A DNA stretch of 60,000 bases from Zygnema cylindricum (GCA_037447655.1 JBBHKE010002584.1:248464-308463), one strand, 5' to 3'; shown: positions 32,701-44,576, counted from the first letter of the stretch. Made by a program: numbers and translations. Notes: generated from the sequence alone by a model not told the origin.

Positions 32701-32999
32701 TGACTGTTTCCCTGACCCATAAAGGGAGAGAGGGAGAGAGGAAGAGGGGAGAGGGGAGAGGAAAGGGAAGCTGGGATAATGTGGGGGTAGAGGGAGAGGA
32801 AGTGGGAAATGGGACGCGGAGTGTTGAGAAAGTGAGAGAAGAGGGAGAAAGCGAGAGAGACCGAGAGAGAGAGAGAGAGAGAAGGGGCAGGGGGGGAGGG
32901 AGAGGGAGAGAGAAAAAGGAAGAATGCAGGAGTTTCAGGAAGAGCCAAATTTTCTTTCCAAGGTGGTGAGAGCGGATTCAAAGAGCCCAGAAACTGCCA

Positions 33000-33760
33000 A
33001 AATTATGATTTGTCTTATTCGTCAATGTCACATTCCTACCACCTGCCACGTGTCACCAACCGGAAGAAAACAAAAAAAAAGGAAAAACATGAGAAAAAAC
33101 CCCGATACAGCAAACGAAAAAGACAACAAAAAAACAGCAAAAAAAGAGGAATGTGCCTTTATACCCCATCTGGTTAAAAGGACTTTTGCGTTCAGCGGCA
33201 TTTCTAGAGTTTTCGAAAGCTACCCTATCCGCACCCCTTCTGTCGCCCTATCGGCACCTTTCCACACCATGGGCGCCCGCGAAACCGACTTGTCTCGAAT
33301 CTTCCCTTTAAGATTTGGTCAAACCTTTGGGGCACAAAACGACAAAATATGACAAAATTTGATCCGAACTTCCGAGAGAAAATTCATTTTTTTTTTGTTT
33401 TATATTTATTTCCAGAGAATTTTGCACATCGAACTTTCTTCTGTCCTTTTTCTTTTTTCCTCCTCGTCTAAATTTTTCTTTCCCTTCAATTTTTTGCCAA
33501 ATTTTCAAGTTAGAAAAAATTGGGGGGGGGGGGGGGGGAGGGGCGAAGAAACAATCCTTTCCCCCCTTTTTGTCGTTTTCCCACCCCTTACGAACCCCCC
33601 ATAACAGTCCCGGATATCCACGCCATTTCCGAACCTCTCCCATACCTCACCTCCGGACCGCAAAAACTTCCCCGAACCTGACCTTCCGACCGTACAGCGT
33701 CCTTCCGTACGACATGTCCTCCGACCGTACTACGTCACATTCCTGTCTTTAACAAAACGT
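33000..33760. other. Non-coding region with G17 run
   Basis: No gene was recognised. It contains the G-box-like GCCACGTGTC at about 33046, a G17 run at 33522-33538, and short GTAC-rich sequence near 33690-33730. It may include the sensor-gene promoter. Confidence 0.5.
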
Positions 33761-33799
33761 CGATAAACACATCCGAAATTCCCTTCTGGGATAGCCTCA

Positions 33800-35249
33800 G
33801 TCAGCTTCTCTCTCCCTTCCCTCTCTCTCTCCCTCTCTCTATCTCGCGCTCTGTCTCCCTCTCCCTCTCCCTCTCCCTCTCCCCCCGTCCCTCACCCGTC
33901 TGCCCCGTGCTCCGCCCATCTCCGTCCCTCCTCCGGCCCCCCTCGTCCCTCGCATCTGCCGCGGCGCCTCCGCCCAGCCTTCTCGCCGCCCTCTTTTGTC
34001 TTTTCCGCGCCTGCGACCACTGTGCGTCGCTGCTCGGGCAGGAGCGACGGGTGCCACGTGGCGGGCGATGGCGGGCGGACCGGGTCCCGGCGCTCGAACG
34101 CCTTCGCCGGACGCGACGCGAAGCCTTGTGCGAGGCACGCGTTCTGCGGCGCTGACAGCGAGGGATCTGGAAACGTTGGAACTTTGGAAGGATGCTTTGC
34201 CGGGACGTCATCCGTATTGTCGTTTAGCGAAGTACAGAGGTGTGACCATTGCTTTGGATTATTGGAAGGCATAGACACGTGCCAATCAATGGCTGCAGAG
34301 CTGTTCCTCAGTGCCGTCCTGTAGCGCCGTATCCGATGCCATAGTGGTGCGGAACGTAGGCGAATGGCTGGCGAGCCGTACAATCACATAGAGAATACCG
34401 CCCGAGAAATGTACTTTCTGGTGGCTGGGTTTCTTGTCGTTTTAGATCCTTATAATTATGAATATTTGAGTCGAACAAGATCTGTTTATAACCGTCGATC
34501 TGCGGATCGGCTCCCGTGCATCTGAGCATGCGACATTTTCCAGCAGCAGTACTGTAGCCCCCCCGGGTCGACGCCCAGCCCGGCGGCCGGTTGCAGCCTA
34601 CCGCGGGGCCGTCCGGCGGGGTCCCCAGCGGAGGGGAGCCGCACGCGCGCGAACGTGGCGGGCGAGGGAAGATGGAGGGCGTGCGACTTGCGAAAGGACA
34701 GCGACAAGAAACAGACCGTACGGCTTTTTCGGATTAGGGTGCGTTGGCCAGTGGCGGTCGGTCGCACGTATTGCAGGGCTGCAAGACGAACTGCCAAGTC
34801 ATGCTACCGACAAAAATTGCGGTCGGGCAACTACGTCCAGGGGTATGAAAGTTTTTGTCTCTATTGTGATTACTGATTACAGTTTTGAGCCGAATTCGTT
34901 AGAGTAGCACGCGCCGCATCCCGTCGAGCCGATCGATGCCCGACGCGCGGCATGGGACGAGTAATGACTCGCCGAACGTCAAGCTGGGACCGGGAAAATA
35001 AACGTAGCGCCACGTCATACATCCGACTTTGCTAGAACTAAAGCCGGCGAGCCAATGAGCACTTCGCTCCAGATCTTCAGTTTAGCAGGCCAGTTTCAGG
35101 TCGTCGCAGTTTCGCGTCATTGCACGATCCTTTCCAATGATTGAGCAGTTTTAAGCCGTACGATCCTAATCTGGACGATGTGTAAACTCCCAACCACATA
35201 AAGCGTCACGACAGTGGCCAGATGGGCCCGACCGGACCCCTGAGAGCGC
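33800..35249. other. CpG-rich block without a recognisable gene
   Basis: 33880-34180 and 34550-34800 are much richer in CpG than the rest of the window (CGGCGGCC, CCGGGTCGACGCC). Overlapping open frames exist on both strands, but none carries a familiar domain. The GC-rich pieces could be 5' exon/promoter sequence of a gene reading either way, or transferred low-copy DNA. Confidence 0.4.
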
Positions 35250-35251
35250 TA

Positions 35252-35770
35252 CACCGTGAATCGCTATTAGCGTGTTGGTCGCTAATTGAGGTACCCTGTT
35301 TTTTTGGGCAAATTCTCAAATAAAATTAGACATTCTAAATGTTCCTACACGTTATTTGAGGTGTTCCATAAAATAGGATTCATGACTCTAATATAGTGTC
35401 TTTGTAAATAGTGTGGTGTACGGTCTGTCAGAGACGTACTTTTTTGTATTTTTTCAAGTATAAAAGTACAGAAAAGATATTCACGCTGTCAAGGAGTCGC
35501 GCTAACATGTAATTGCGTAAATATTTTCCGGCATTCGCGGATGTCAAAAAAACGCGACGGCGTACGATTTGAACAATTTTGTAAATGAACATATTTTAGT
35601 GTGGAGATATTCTGCACCGAAAATTTTTACAAAGCAGTTTGCAAATTAGAGTATACGAAAAATTAGAATAAAAATTATTTCCAAAAAAAACGACATTCCC
35701 AATTAGCGTAAATAACGCTAATTGTTTCATTACGCTATCTATTTCATTACGCTAATAGCGATTCACGGTG
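35252..35770. mobile_element. TA-flanked MITE (519 bp), Tc1/mariner-type
   Basis: Perfect 22-bp inverted termini start CACCGTGAATCGCTATTAGC and are flanked by TA on both sides (35250-35251, 35771-35772). The interior is AT-rich and non-coding. Relatives are at 37109, 54304 and 54381. Confidence 0.85.
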
Positions 35771-36080
35771 TAGTACTAGCAGTACTAGAAAAGCTGCACA
35801 ACTAGCCATTCGCGAACTGGTAACCCTAATTTCCCAATCCTGTCAATAACTTTATGGTAAGACTTTTTCTTTTCCTCATTTACAAGAATGCTTTTGTTTG
35901 GTCATCATATGATTACAGGTATGGTGAATGACTGAATGGTATTGGTTGGTCATTCTTTCGAAAATTTTATTGAAAAATACGTACAGTTACCCAATCCGTT
36001 CAAGATTCGTAGAGAATACGACAGCTAATGATCCAGAAACGTAAGACTTTTCAAATGCTGAAAACTTAGGGTGTAATTAC

Positions 36081-37023
36081 TAGTGTTGTGTATCGGTAAA
36101 AAAATTATCGCGATAACACCGATACCAATGTTATCGGTTATCGAAAGGTCACCGGTCCCGATATATCGGTCTGAGACCAACAAATTCCATATCGGCAATA
36201 ACCTAAAAAATATATAGTATGCATAAAATAGCACTTTATAACATATTATTTACTTTAAATAGCGTGGCATGCCACGTATACAAATCTGTTCCGTCTCTGT
36301 TTAACTGCGATTTAGTACAGCCAGCGCAGCACATAAACATTGGCCGGTTAACTGAAAAGAAATTTTACGGCAACGTACGGAATTGTAACAACAAACTGGT
36401 GAACATGGAACGGAAAAACGACGGCGGACACAAAGTACAAAGGACGCAAAATAACATTCTGCGCGCCGCCGGAATCGAACGGACAACTTGGAATGAGAAA
36501 ACACAAGCGGACCGCCAGCGTGAGCGCCGGCATCCCGGAATGGCTCTTTTGGCAGCTTATGCCAAAAAAGCCGACAGATTCACACGTGGCCGGATCCCAG
36601 TGGATCCCAATGAACAAAGGGACAAAGCCATGGCGTCGGATGTGAGAGGTACATCGTTTTGACTGGATCCGTACTAATCCTTACAGATCTCATGGCGGCT
36701 ACTGTACTTTCTGTGCTTGTACAAATATACAATACAACGATTCGATTGGTAGACACCTCAGTCGGTCGGGGTTGTGAGTAATGCCCGTCCGGGGAATAAC
36801 ACGTACAGTTGAGTGTACTGGCCGTATATTTATTTGTACGGTCCGTATAGATATCGCCAATAGTTATCGATATCGGTGCTATCGCCGATAATAACCAATA
36901 AATATCGGTTATTTATCGGCGATAGCACCGATAACGATATATCGTACCAATATATCGATAATCGGTTACCCGAAAAAATGCCCATATCGGTTATCGGCAA
37001 ATCCTTACCGATACACAACACTA
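36081..37023. mobile_element. Non-autonomous hAT-type element (943 bp)
   Basis: Inverted termini TAGTGTTGTGTATCGGTAA / TTACCGATACACAACACTA, with 8-bp flanks GTAATTAC (36073-36080) and GTAGTTAC (37024-37031) matching at 7 of 8. Both ends are studded with ATATCGGT/ACCGATAT subterminal repeats (36110-36200 and 36850-37010). There is no transposase. The centre (about 36430-36800) is derived from a copia LTR. Confidence 0.85.
36430..36800 (+). repeat. Captured copia LTR promoter fragment inside the hAT-type element
   Basis: In LTR order it carries a reversed B-box-like GGAATCGAACG (36468), a CACACGTGGCC G-box (about 36582), CCATGGC, GTACTTTCTGTGCTTGTAC, an inverted CCAAT-like GATTGGTAG and GGGGTTGTGAGTA. 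This parallels 40270-40480 of the 39864-40753 LTR. Both LTR ends are absent. Confidence 0.65.
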
Positions 37024-37108
37024 GTAGTTACATCAGACGAAAAGTGAAATGTATTACAAAATTTCGTACTTGACCGAACTATACCGTACAACGTGAATTG
37101 CTACATTA

Positions 37109-37296
37109 CACCGTGAATCGTTATTAGCCTTATGTACGCTATATCGGCACCCCAAAATTTTGACATTGATACCCGAAATACAGTGAATGAATCTAATTTA
37201 TCTTTGAAATTAATTACGGTTCTTGTAAATTAGCGTCAATGGTTTTACTGTACTTGTTTCGTGAATAGTGTGGTTTACTGTTTAATCATTCTTTTT
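37109..37296. mobile_element. Truncated TA-flanked MITE
   Basis: Begins TA-CACCGTGAATCGTTATTAGC like 35252. It contains AATAGTGTGGTTTACTG and then stops abruptly where copia integrase sequence starts at 37297. Confidence 0.75.
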
Positions 37297-38248
37297 TGTA
37301 TGATTGGTCTAGATACACGAAGGTATATTTTCTCAGACATAAGTGAGAGGTATTAAGATGTTTCAAAGAGTATAAAGTATGGAGTGAAAAGCTACATGAA
37401 ACCTCTATAAAAGAGATAAGAAGTGATAATGGGAAAGAATACACCTCAAGGGATTTTGAAGAATATCTTAAAGAAGAAGGAATTCATCATGAGAAAACTG
37501 TTCCCTATAATCCGGAACAAAATGGAGTAGCAGAAAGAGTGAATAGAACTTTAGGAGATATGTCCAGAAGTATGTTAAGTGATAAGAGGATAGGGCTGCA
37601 GTTTGGGGCTGAGTCTATGAACTATGCTAATTTCATCAAAAATATAGTCCTAACTTCAGCAAATAAGGAGGAAACTCCGTATGAGAGGTGGACACGAAGA
37701 AAGCCTGATTTGTCTAGTTTGAGAGTATTCGGAAGTCAAGTCTACAGTTTGGATTCCGATAAGACTAAATGGAAGTTAGAGGGAAGAGGGAAACCAGGAT
37801 ATCTTGTAGGATATGATGAGATCACAAAAGGATACCGAGTGTATGATTTGAAAAAGAGAGATATAATTTTGGTAAAACACATAGTGGTGATGAATGAAGA
37901 GAAGTCCATTGATCCATTCAAATATAATAAGGAAGTCAAATCAGATTTGAAACGGATCTGTTTTCTGACTTTGACTTTGAAAATGAAGAGAAGGAAGAGG
38001 GAGAAAAAGAAAAATCTGCAGATCTACCAAAGGAGAAGGAGGAAAGGACAACATCCGAGGCAACGCCACAATACGAAGTGGAAACTGATGAGGAACTTGA
38101 TGAGACACCGGAATTGGAAGATAGGGAAGCTGAAAATTTCCTAAAACGAAACCCAAGGATGCCTTCCATACCGGCGTCCGATTTTGAAGGGGGAAGAAGA
38201 AGTAGTAAACGACTTCAAGAAAGATAAGTAAATAACCAACTCACAAAG
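37297..38248 (+). pseudogene. Copia element D: integrase and linker, 5'-truncated
   Basis: Starts inside the integrase core (DWSRYTKVYFLRHK-like) with SDNGKEYTS, NPEQNGVAERVNRTLGD and the C-terminal VFGSQVYSLDSDKTKWKL region. An open frame (37539-38144) shifts by one base near 37945; after this the acidic linker (EVETDEELDETPELEDREAE) reads in the next frame. A TAA at about 38226 lies just before the RT. The 5' LTR, gag, protease and integrase N-terminus are missing. Confidence 0.9.
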
Positions 38249-39850
38249 ATGTCTCACCCAGATGAACCTCAAACATACTTAGAGGCCATAAACACTCCTG
38301 AAAGTAGCCGGTGGATCACAGCTATAAATGAAGAAATGGCCTCTATCATGGAAGCCAATACATGGGAGTTGGTAGATTGTCCACCGGACCGAAAACCGAT
38401 CGGATGTAAGTGGGTGTTTAAACTTAAATTAAACCCGGATAATACCATTGAGAGGTACAAAGCTAGGTTAGTTGCAAAAGGTTATACACAGAAAGAGGGG
38501 ATAGACTACGAAGAAACCTTTGCACCTGTAGTCAGATTTCCTTCTGTTAGAATCCTTTTAAGTATAGCCGCAGCGGAGGATATGGAAATCCACCAGATGG
38601 ATATTAAAACTGCCTTTTTGCACGGAGAGTTGGAAGAAGAAATTTACATGAGGCAACCGGAAAGATTCGTGGAAAGTGGGGAAGAAAACAAAGTTTGCAA
38701 ACTGATAAAATCACTCTATGGGCTTAAGCAAGCCCCGCGACAGTGGAATATAAAGCTCGACGAATTTCTGACCGGTTTGGGGTATATCAGAATTAGTTCA
38801 GATCACTCTATATATTTATTTGAGGATGAGAATGGAGTGATATTTATTGCTATTTATGTGGATGATTTGTTGGTCTTAAGCAAGTCCTTAGATAAAATTA
38901 ACAAACTAAAACGGGATCTTAGAAGCAGTTTTGATATGAAAGATCTTGGCGAAGCAAAGTACATTTTGGGAATTCAGATGGAGAGAGATAGAGGGAATAG
39001 AATTATAAGACTCACTCAAAAAGAAGCAATTGGTAATATGCTAGAAAAATTTCAAATGGAGAAAGCAAACGGATGTACTACTCCCATGGATTTGAAGAAA
39101 GTGAGTGAGGGGAGTGAAGAGGGAGGAATATTCAACATTAATGATGAGATGGACGAGATAGAAAGAAAATTTATGGAAAATATCCCTTATCGGCAGATTG
39201 TAGGCAGTTTAAATTATTTTATGAACTGTACCCGTCCGGATATAGCTGCAGCTGTAGGTGTCCTTAGTAGAAATCTAAATGAACCAAGAAAGAGAGATTG
39301 GGAGGCTGCCAAAAGGGTGATGAGGTATCTGGTGGGGACAAGGGAATTATGGTTGCATTTGGGAGGGGAGCACACTGACATCACCACTTGGAGTGATGCC
39401 AGCTATGGAGATGTGCCTTTAAGGAGGTGTACGACTGGATATGTGTTGCAAATTGGATCCGGTGCATGTTGTTGGAGTAGCAAGCAACAAAAAGTAGTTG
39501 CTCAGTCCACTATGGAGGCTGAATACATGGCTTCCTGTGCTGCCACCAAAGAATTAATGTGGGTTAAATCTCTTCTTGAAGAACTTGGGTTCATGAAGTC
39601 TGGAACTCAAAATGTTTTTTGTGATAATCAAGCTGCTATCTCTATTGCAGCTAATCCGAAACATCACTTCAAAGCTAAGCATATGGATATTAGACTAAGC
39701 TTTGTCAGAGAGAAGGTAGAAAATAAAATTATTAAACTGGTTCATAAAACTGATAGAGAAATGATTGCAGACATGATGACAAAAGCAGTGCCTTCCCCTA
39801 AGTTGATTTATTGCAGAGAAAACTGTGGATTAAAATTGAAAAGTGACTAG
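38249..39850 (+). CDS. Copia element D: reverse transcriptase-RNase H (intact frame)
   Basis: An uninterrupted 533-codon frame with the whole copia RT and RNase H. Blocks in order: WELVDCPPDRKPIGCKWVFK (about 41-60), ERYKARLVAKGYTQKEGIDY, DIKTAFLHGELEEEIYMRQP, LYGLKQAPRQW, YVDD (about 208-211), KYILGIQMERD and VGSLNYFMNCTRPDI. RNase H has the acidic residues in SDASYGD, STMEAEYMAS, FCDNQAAI and MDIRLSF. The ATG at 38249 is internal to the original polyprotein and is used only because an upstream stop (about 38226) opens the frame. The element cannot transpose alone, since gag, protease and the left LTR are absent. The RT/RNase H could still be made if transcribed. Confidence 0.93.
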   Translation: MSHPDEPQTYLEAINTPESSRWITAINEEMASIMEANTWELVDCPPDRKPIGCKWVFKLKLNPDNTIERYKARLVAKGYTQKEGIDYEETFAPVVRFPSVRILLSIAAAEDMEIHQMDIKTAFLHGELEEEIYMRQPERFVESGEENKVCKLIKSLYGLKQAPRQWNIKLDEFLTGLGYIRISSDHSIYLFEDENGVIFIAIYVDDLLVLSKSLDKINKLKRDLRSSFDMKDLGEAKYILGIQMERDRGNRIIRLTQKEAIGNMLEKFQMEKANGCTTPMDLKKVSEGSEEGGIFNINDEMDEIERKFMENIPYRQIVGSLNYFMNCTRPDIAAAVGVLSRNLNEPRKRDWEAAKRVMRYLVGTRELWLHLGGEHTDITTWSDASYGDVPLRRCTTGYVLQIGSGACCWSSKQQKVVAQSTMEAEYMASCAATKELMWVKSLLEELGFMKSGTQNVFCDNQAAISIAANPKHHFKAKHMDIRLSFVREKVENKIIKLVHKTDREMIADMMTKAVPSPKLIYCRENCGLKLKSD

Positions 39851-39863
39851 GAATTAAGGGGAG

Positions 39864-40753
39864 TGTTGAAAAGAGGTAATTAATAGTTCACTTCCCTATT
39901 TTAGTTTTGTTTTAAAGAAAGAGAGTAAGGATCAAAGGCGCGCCATGGCTGCCGCCATATTTAGAAAGTGGCAGTTTTTGCGGTTAAGGGTATTTTGGCT
40001 AAAATGATGCCTAGGTCTGATTTGAACCTGTGACCTCTAGGTTCCTTATAGACTAACGCCTTAACCATTAAGGCGTTACGAAACGATAACCGTGACGGGT
40101 TTCATAAATATATAAACATTAACAAAACAGCTAATTAACAGTAGACTAACCAAAATGAGCAATTTCTGCATGTACGCGAATCTGAACCGTGTAAAATATG
40201 TTTCAATCGGACGGCCGGCATTAAAGCCGCCACGCGAAGTGAGATTTTCGGCAGCATACGGATATAGCGTCACGCGGTGCCACGTGGCGCCACATTATTT
40301 GATACCGGAGAAGATGGGAGGAGGAACCATGGCTTCCGATATGACAGGTGTCACCTTGTAGACCTTGTCGTACAATAGTTGTACAATAAGTACATCGCCC
40401 ATTGTACCTTCTTGTACTTTATAGTGTTCCTATTGGACTAGGGTTTAATAGTAGGTAGTCGTGAGTAGGCAGACCGAGACTTAGTAATATTTAGGTACCT
40501 CTCTCTCTAAGAGAGCTTGTAACTATAAAGGTCATCTTTGACCAGCCATAACTTACTGCTCGGGTGAGCAAATTCAGTGATTCTTTTTGCGTTTGACTCA
40601 GGGGAGTCTTGTCCTCACAAGGGTGAGAGTGGTCAGAATATTTGTGTGCCTAGGCGGCGCTTATTCAGCGAGAAAGTAGAAGGGGCAAATATTATCCTAG
40701 AGGCTTTACATAGGCTGCTCATTCTGTCGGTCAATGGAGACCACAGAATTTCA
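39864..40753 (+). repeat. 3' LTR of copia element D (890 bp)
   Basis: Starts TGTTGAAAAGAGG after the polypurine tract AATTAAGGGGAG and ends CACAGAATTTCA. It contains an antisense tRNA-like stretch near 40015-40080 with B box TGATTTGAACC (minus GGTTCAAATCA), G-box GCCACGTGGC at 40279-40288, GTAC repeats near 40368-40415, CCTATTGG, TATAAA at 40524-40529 and the GACTC-AGGG-GAGTC hairpin. Confidence 0.9.
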
Positions 40754-41900
40754 TTTTGTTCTGTGTCCCGCTTATTTCGTCCATCACTACCTCACCGGTA
40801 ATTTTTCCCTTCTTGCTTCTTGAATATTTTCTTATCCTTTGACACTTGTTTCCCTCTCTTCATTGCTCTTCATCTTGTTATCTAATTGTTTCAATCTGGC
40901 ATTTATCATTTCCTCCTATTTCTGTTTCTCATGCCAACCCTGAATTTTTGTCACTCCCTCTTCTATATTATCTCCCTTCTCGCCCCTACGCTTTATTTAT
41001 CTCCTTGGTCGTTAACCATCCACCATCACTATGTCGCTATGTCTCCATACATTTCATTGCCATCTCTGAATATGACATACTCCTTTAGTCTCTGTCCATT
41101 TTTTTTGCGTTATACATGTCAAGCCCATATACCTCTTACTAATCCGTTATCTTTGTCTCTTTTGTGTATTTTAAATTGTCATCGACGATGAACTTATATC
41201 CGAGTGCCTGCTGTATTGGAGAGCACCCATACGATCGTAAGGAAGAAAAAAACACCATATTGAAGGTATTCGAGCGTACGAAAGCGCATGGATTATACTG
41301 TGAGGAGCCTTTCGTGGATCGATATTTGTTATCACAAATCGTTCATACTTAGTTTGTGCGTGTAAAATATGAAGGTTTTAAATTTTGTAAAGAGGATTTA
41401 TGAGGAAGAAGAAGAAACGTAAGGAATTCATTACTATTTAGAGCTTAGTTGACTATTGTAGATTAACACGCCTTAGATAATTTTTTGTTTTAGTTTAACG
41501 TTGTAAAGAGAGTTTATCATGAAGTATATAAATTTTGTACTTCTTCTCCCATTGTTGTTAATGAATGATTTTATATGTGTCAACTTTTTATATATATTTT
41601 TTTTCATTGTGTGTTTTTTAAATTGCTTTCATGTTCTATCGATGACACTATTGTATTTAAATATATTATACGTCCTTGGCATTTTTTCGTTTGTGAGTAA
41701 TATGTATATGCTACAAATATGACTTTTTTATTTTACTTCTCACCGCGTATCATTCTTGATTTTTGCTTTTCCTATCCGGAAAACTTTGGTTTGATTATTC
41801 ATTACTGTTTTAATGGTTATTTTGTAGTTTTTATGTGTTTTTTTTATATATGAAAAAACCTCTTATTTGGTCTTTAGTATAATAATACCCATGTAATATG
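40754..41900. other. AT-rich non-coding stretch
   Basis: No gene or repeat ends were recognised. A 62-codon frame at 41164-41352 has a moderately protein-like tail but no family and no splice context. Confidence 0.5.
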
Positions 41901-41917
41901 ATTACTGAAACTTCGTG

Positions 41918-42340
41918 AACCAGCGACGAAACAACTTCGCCGCTGAAAGGCTGTTCAAAGAGACAAAAACATAATAACAAAGGCTTTTATGTTTTGAATT
42001 CGGCGAATTTAAACTCTCTACTTTTTCGGTAATGATGAGAAATTTGTTTCGTCGCTGGATTTCCGTCTAGCGACAAAGCACCCTTTGTTCTTTCGGAGAT
42101 GATGATGAAGTTGTTTGGTCGCTGGATTTCCATTCAGCGACGACACAACTTCTGCTTTGTCGGATATGATAAGAAAGTATTTTCGCCGCTGAATTTCCAT
42201 CCAGCGATGACAAGTTATCGTCGCTGAAAAGGCAACCATTACTTTGTGCGATGAATATGTTGTTTAGGAAATAAATAACTTATCAATTTCCGAGAAGGAT
42301 GATGAACAAAGGACGAAGCATAGTCGTCGCTGATTAGGGT
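41918..42340. repeat. Cluster of AGCGACG/CGTCGCT inverted repeats (left)
   Basis: CAGCGACGAAACAAC, CGTCGCTGGATTTCC, TTCAGCGACGACAC and TCGTCGCTGAAAAGG alternate in both orientations. Similar units recur at 44660-44740, 45120-45150 and 48220-48540. Such units are typical of plant DNA-transposon subterminal regions. Confidence 0.75.
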
Positions 42341-42692
42341 AGGATGTACATTGCAACAAAATATATAATTTCATATTATAAGCACCCTCAAATTTTGAAC
42401 ACCACATTAACAACATCTGAAGTTAAATACAAAATAATTTTTAAAAATACAACAAATTCCACGATATACAAGACACGAGAACTTCATAAAAACCGAAATT
42501 GTATTATCCCATAAAAAACCATACTCACGTACGGAATTTGTTTTATCCTATGAAGTTAATGAATAGCGGACTCCATCAACTGTCTACATTAATCTAGCAC
42601 AAGTTTTACCGCGTTTCCCAATCTATAATTAAACTATCATTCCCAAACTAATATAAAAAAAGTAAAAAACAACAGGCAGTTATATAATATCT

Positions 42693-44576
42693 TTAAAACT
42701 CGTTGCCGCTCATCCCTCCATAATTGAAAATGCTATCTTGTTGACTGTCGGCATCTTCAATATTTTGGAGGAATTCCCTTGCTCTAGGGCAAGGAGGTTC
42801 CACAACCTCGCCTTTGAAGTGGTTGCGATATTTGCTGATTATGCCTTGCAAATGTTGTGTGAGCATGTCTTCTTCCCACTTTCCGTCTCGTTAGGACAAA
42901 CCACATTGAATCATTGCTTTTCTTGCATAACTCATCTCGTTTTTGTCCCTCGTCGCATTAACCTCTCGGATAGAGTCCATTGCCAATTTTAGAAAAATGC
43001 TTTACCGGGTCCAACCAATTTCCCGGACCATCCACGGCTTGAAGGTTTAGCCCATTGACCATTCCCAATTCCTTTCGCCTTCAAACTGTCCCAAATGCGA
43101 CTCCACACCTCCTTGATTTTAGAAATCACGAAAGAATTTGCCGGTTGAACAAGATAAGTTGCATTAGGTGGAAAATAATGTAACACGGTGTTTTTGGCCT
43201 CTAAAACTCGCTCCAACTCATCGGACGTGTTGTGACCACCGCAGTTTTCCAGAAAGATGATTTTTTGATGTCTTTCTGGATCCCTTTGGTAAGACCTTGC
43301 CTCTTCAACCCATTGTGGGAACACCGTTTTATCATTCCAACCCTTCGAACCGGTCCGGTAACAAACGCTTGCAAATATATATAATAGACAAAAAAGGGAA
43401 AAAAATTAACATTTTGTATTGTTTGCTTCCATTTGCATTACAGGGAAAGCAAGCTACGTGAACCATAAGTAGCTTATAAAAGGTGTCGTTGTTTGAGATA
43501 AGATGAGTTAGAGAATTAAAGATCAAAAATTTCCTTATTTTGTAAAAGGTGAAGGGGGGAGGAGGTATAAGAGGACAATGTAGAGAGATATAGATTAAAA
43601 ATTGAAACCAAAAAACATAGATGGAGAGAAATAAAGAAACCTTCAGCAAAGACAAAAAGACATAAAAAAAATTGAAAACATTAAATGAGGAAGAAAAAAC
43701 ACACCCGGGACGTTGTCCGGTAAACCTTGTATCGGGTAATTTCTGCCACGATTTGCAAATATTATCATCGGGTTCTCGATACGAGCGTTCACCCCTCCAT
43801 GATTCACACCATGAGAGTCATGGATTCACCTCCTCCGGCGACGTCGGCGTATTTCACCACATCATCCCCTCAAAACCCCAAAGTCTTTCCATTATCGGTG
43901 TTGACGATCATGTGAGTTTCATCCATGTTTTCCATGTGGTCTTCGTTGAAAATTCGTGGTATACATGCGCCGCCAAACCAAAACAAGCTTAGTTATTTTA
44001 AATATATGTCGTTAAGTGGGGAATACAACGAAAATAAAACACAATAAAAAAAATAAAACATCATTATACTTTGTTCGTAATGGAAAAAGACTTACAGGAT
44101 TCAAACCCCCGCTTCAGAACGCCCATGTGGAATGCTATGGTACGCTGGATGTATTCCTCTTTCTCGGGACTACATTGTAGTTTCCCCTTTTGTGCACGCA
44201 CAACGATGTTGTGCTTCTCTTGATATCTTTGCACCCACCTTTTATTGATGATTGGATGTATTTCGGACCCGTCATTGTGGAACCATTCCGAGCCGTACTC
44301 CTTCCTCCTTTCTCTTATTATGTCCATATCAATGTCCCCGAGAATTGAGGTGGACATCTTCATACCCGCATTTCTTAAAACGTTCAAAATCCGAAAGCAA
44401 CTCCTCGTGTATAACAGTCACCCAAGCAGCTTCCTTCCTTCCTCGTCTCGGCAAAGCCTTGGTAACCGCCACCGATCTTGTCCCAAAACTAGAAGTAAAG
44501 AACGTTCGGGTTGTCTCTCGTATCCCGTCAAGCGTGGACCTCCTCTCTACCCACCATCGCTTGGCCTTTTGGTACC
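42693..44576 (-). pseudogene. Pogo/Tigger-like transposase pseudogene
   Basis: Exon 1 starts after TTTACAG at 44576 (GYQKAKRWWVERRS...RRGRKEAAWVTVIHEELL), then shifts frame near 44390. It continues as an HTH/CENP-B-like region (INKRWVQRYQEKHNIVVRAQ, SPEKEEYIQRTIAFH) to a GTAAGT donor at 44096. A middle exon (about 43985-43680) holds MENMDETHMIVNTDNGKTLGF, a stop, and after another shift ARIENPMIIFANRGRNYP. The last exon (from about 43365) has CYRTGSKGWNDKTVFPQW, IIFLENCGGHN, YFPPNATYLVQPANSFVI and a C-terminus to TAA at 42693. Family members have catalytic Asp in DET, DNC and PxD. Here the second is Glu (LENCGGH) and the third Asn (PANSF). There are several stops and shifts, so it is inactive. 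Confidence 0.85.
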
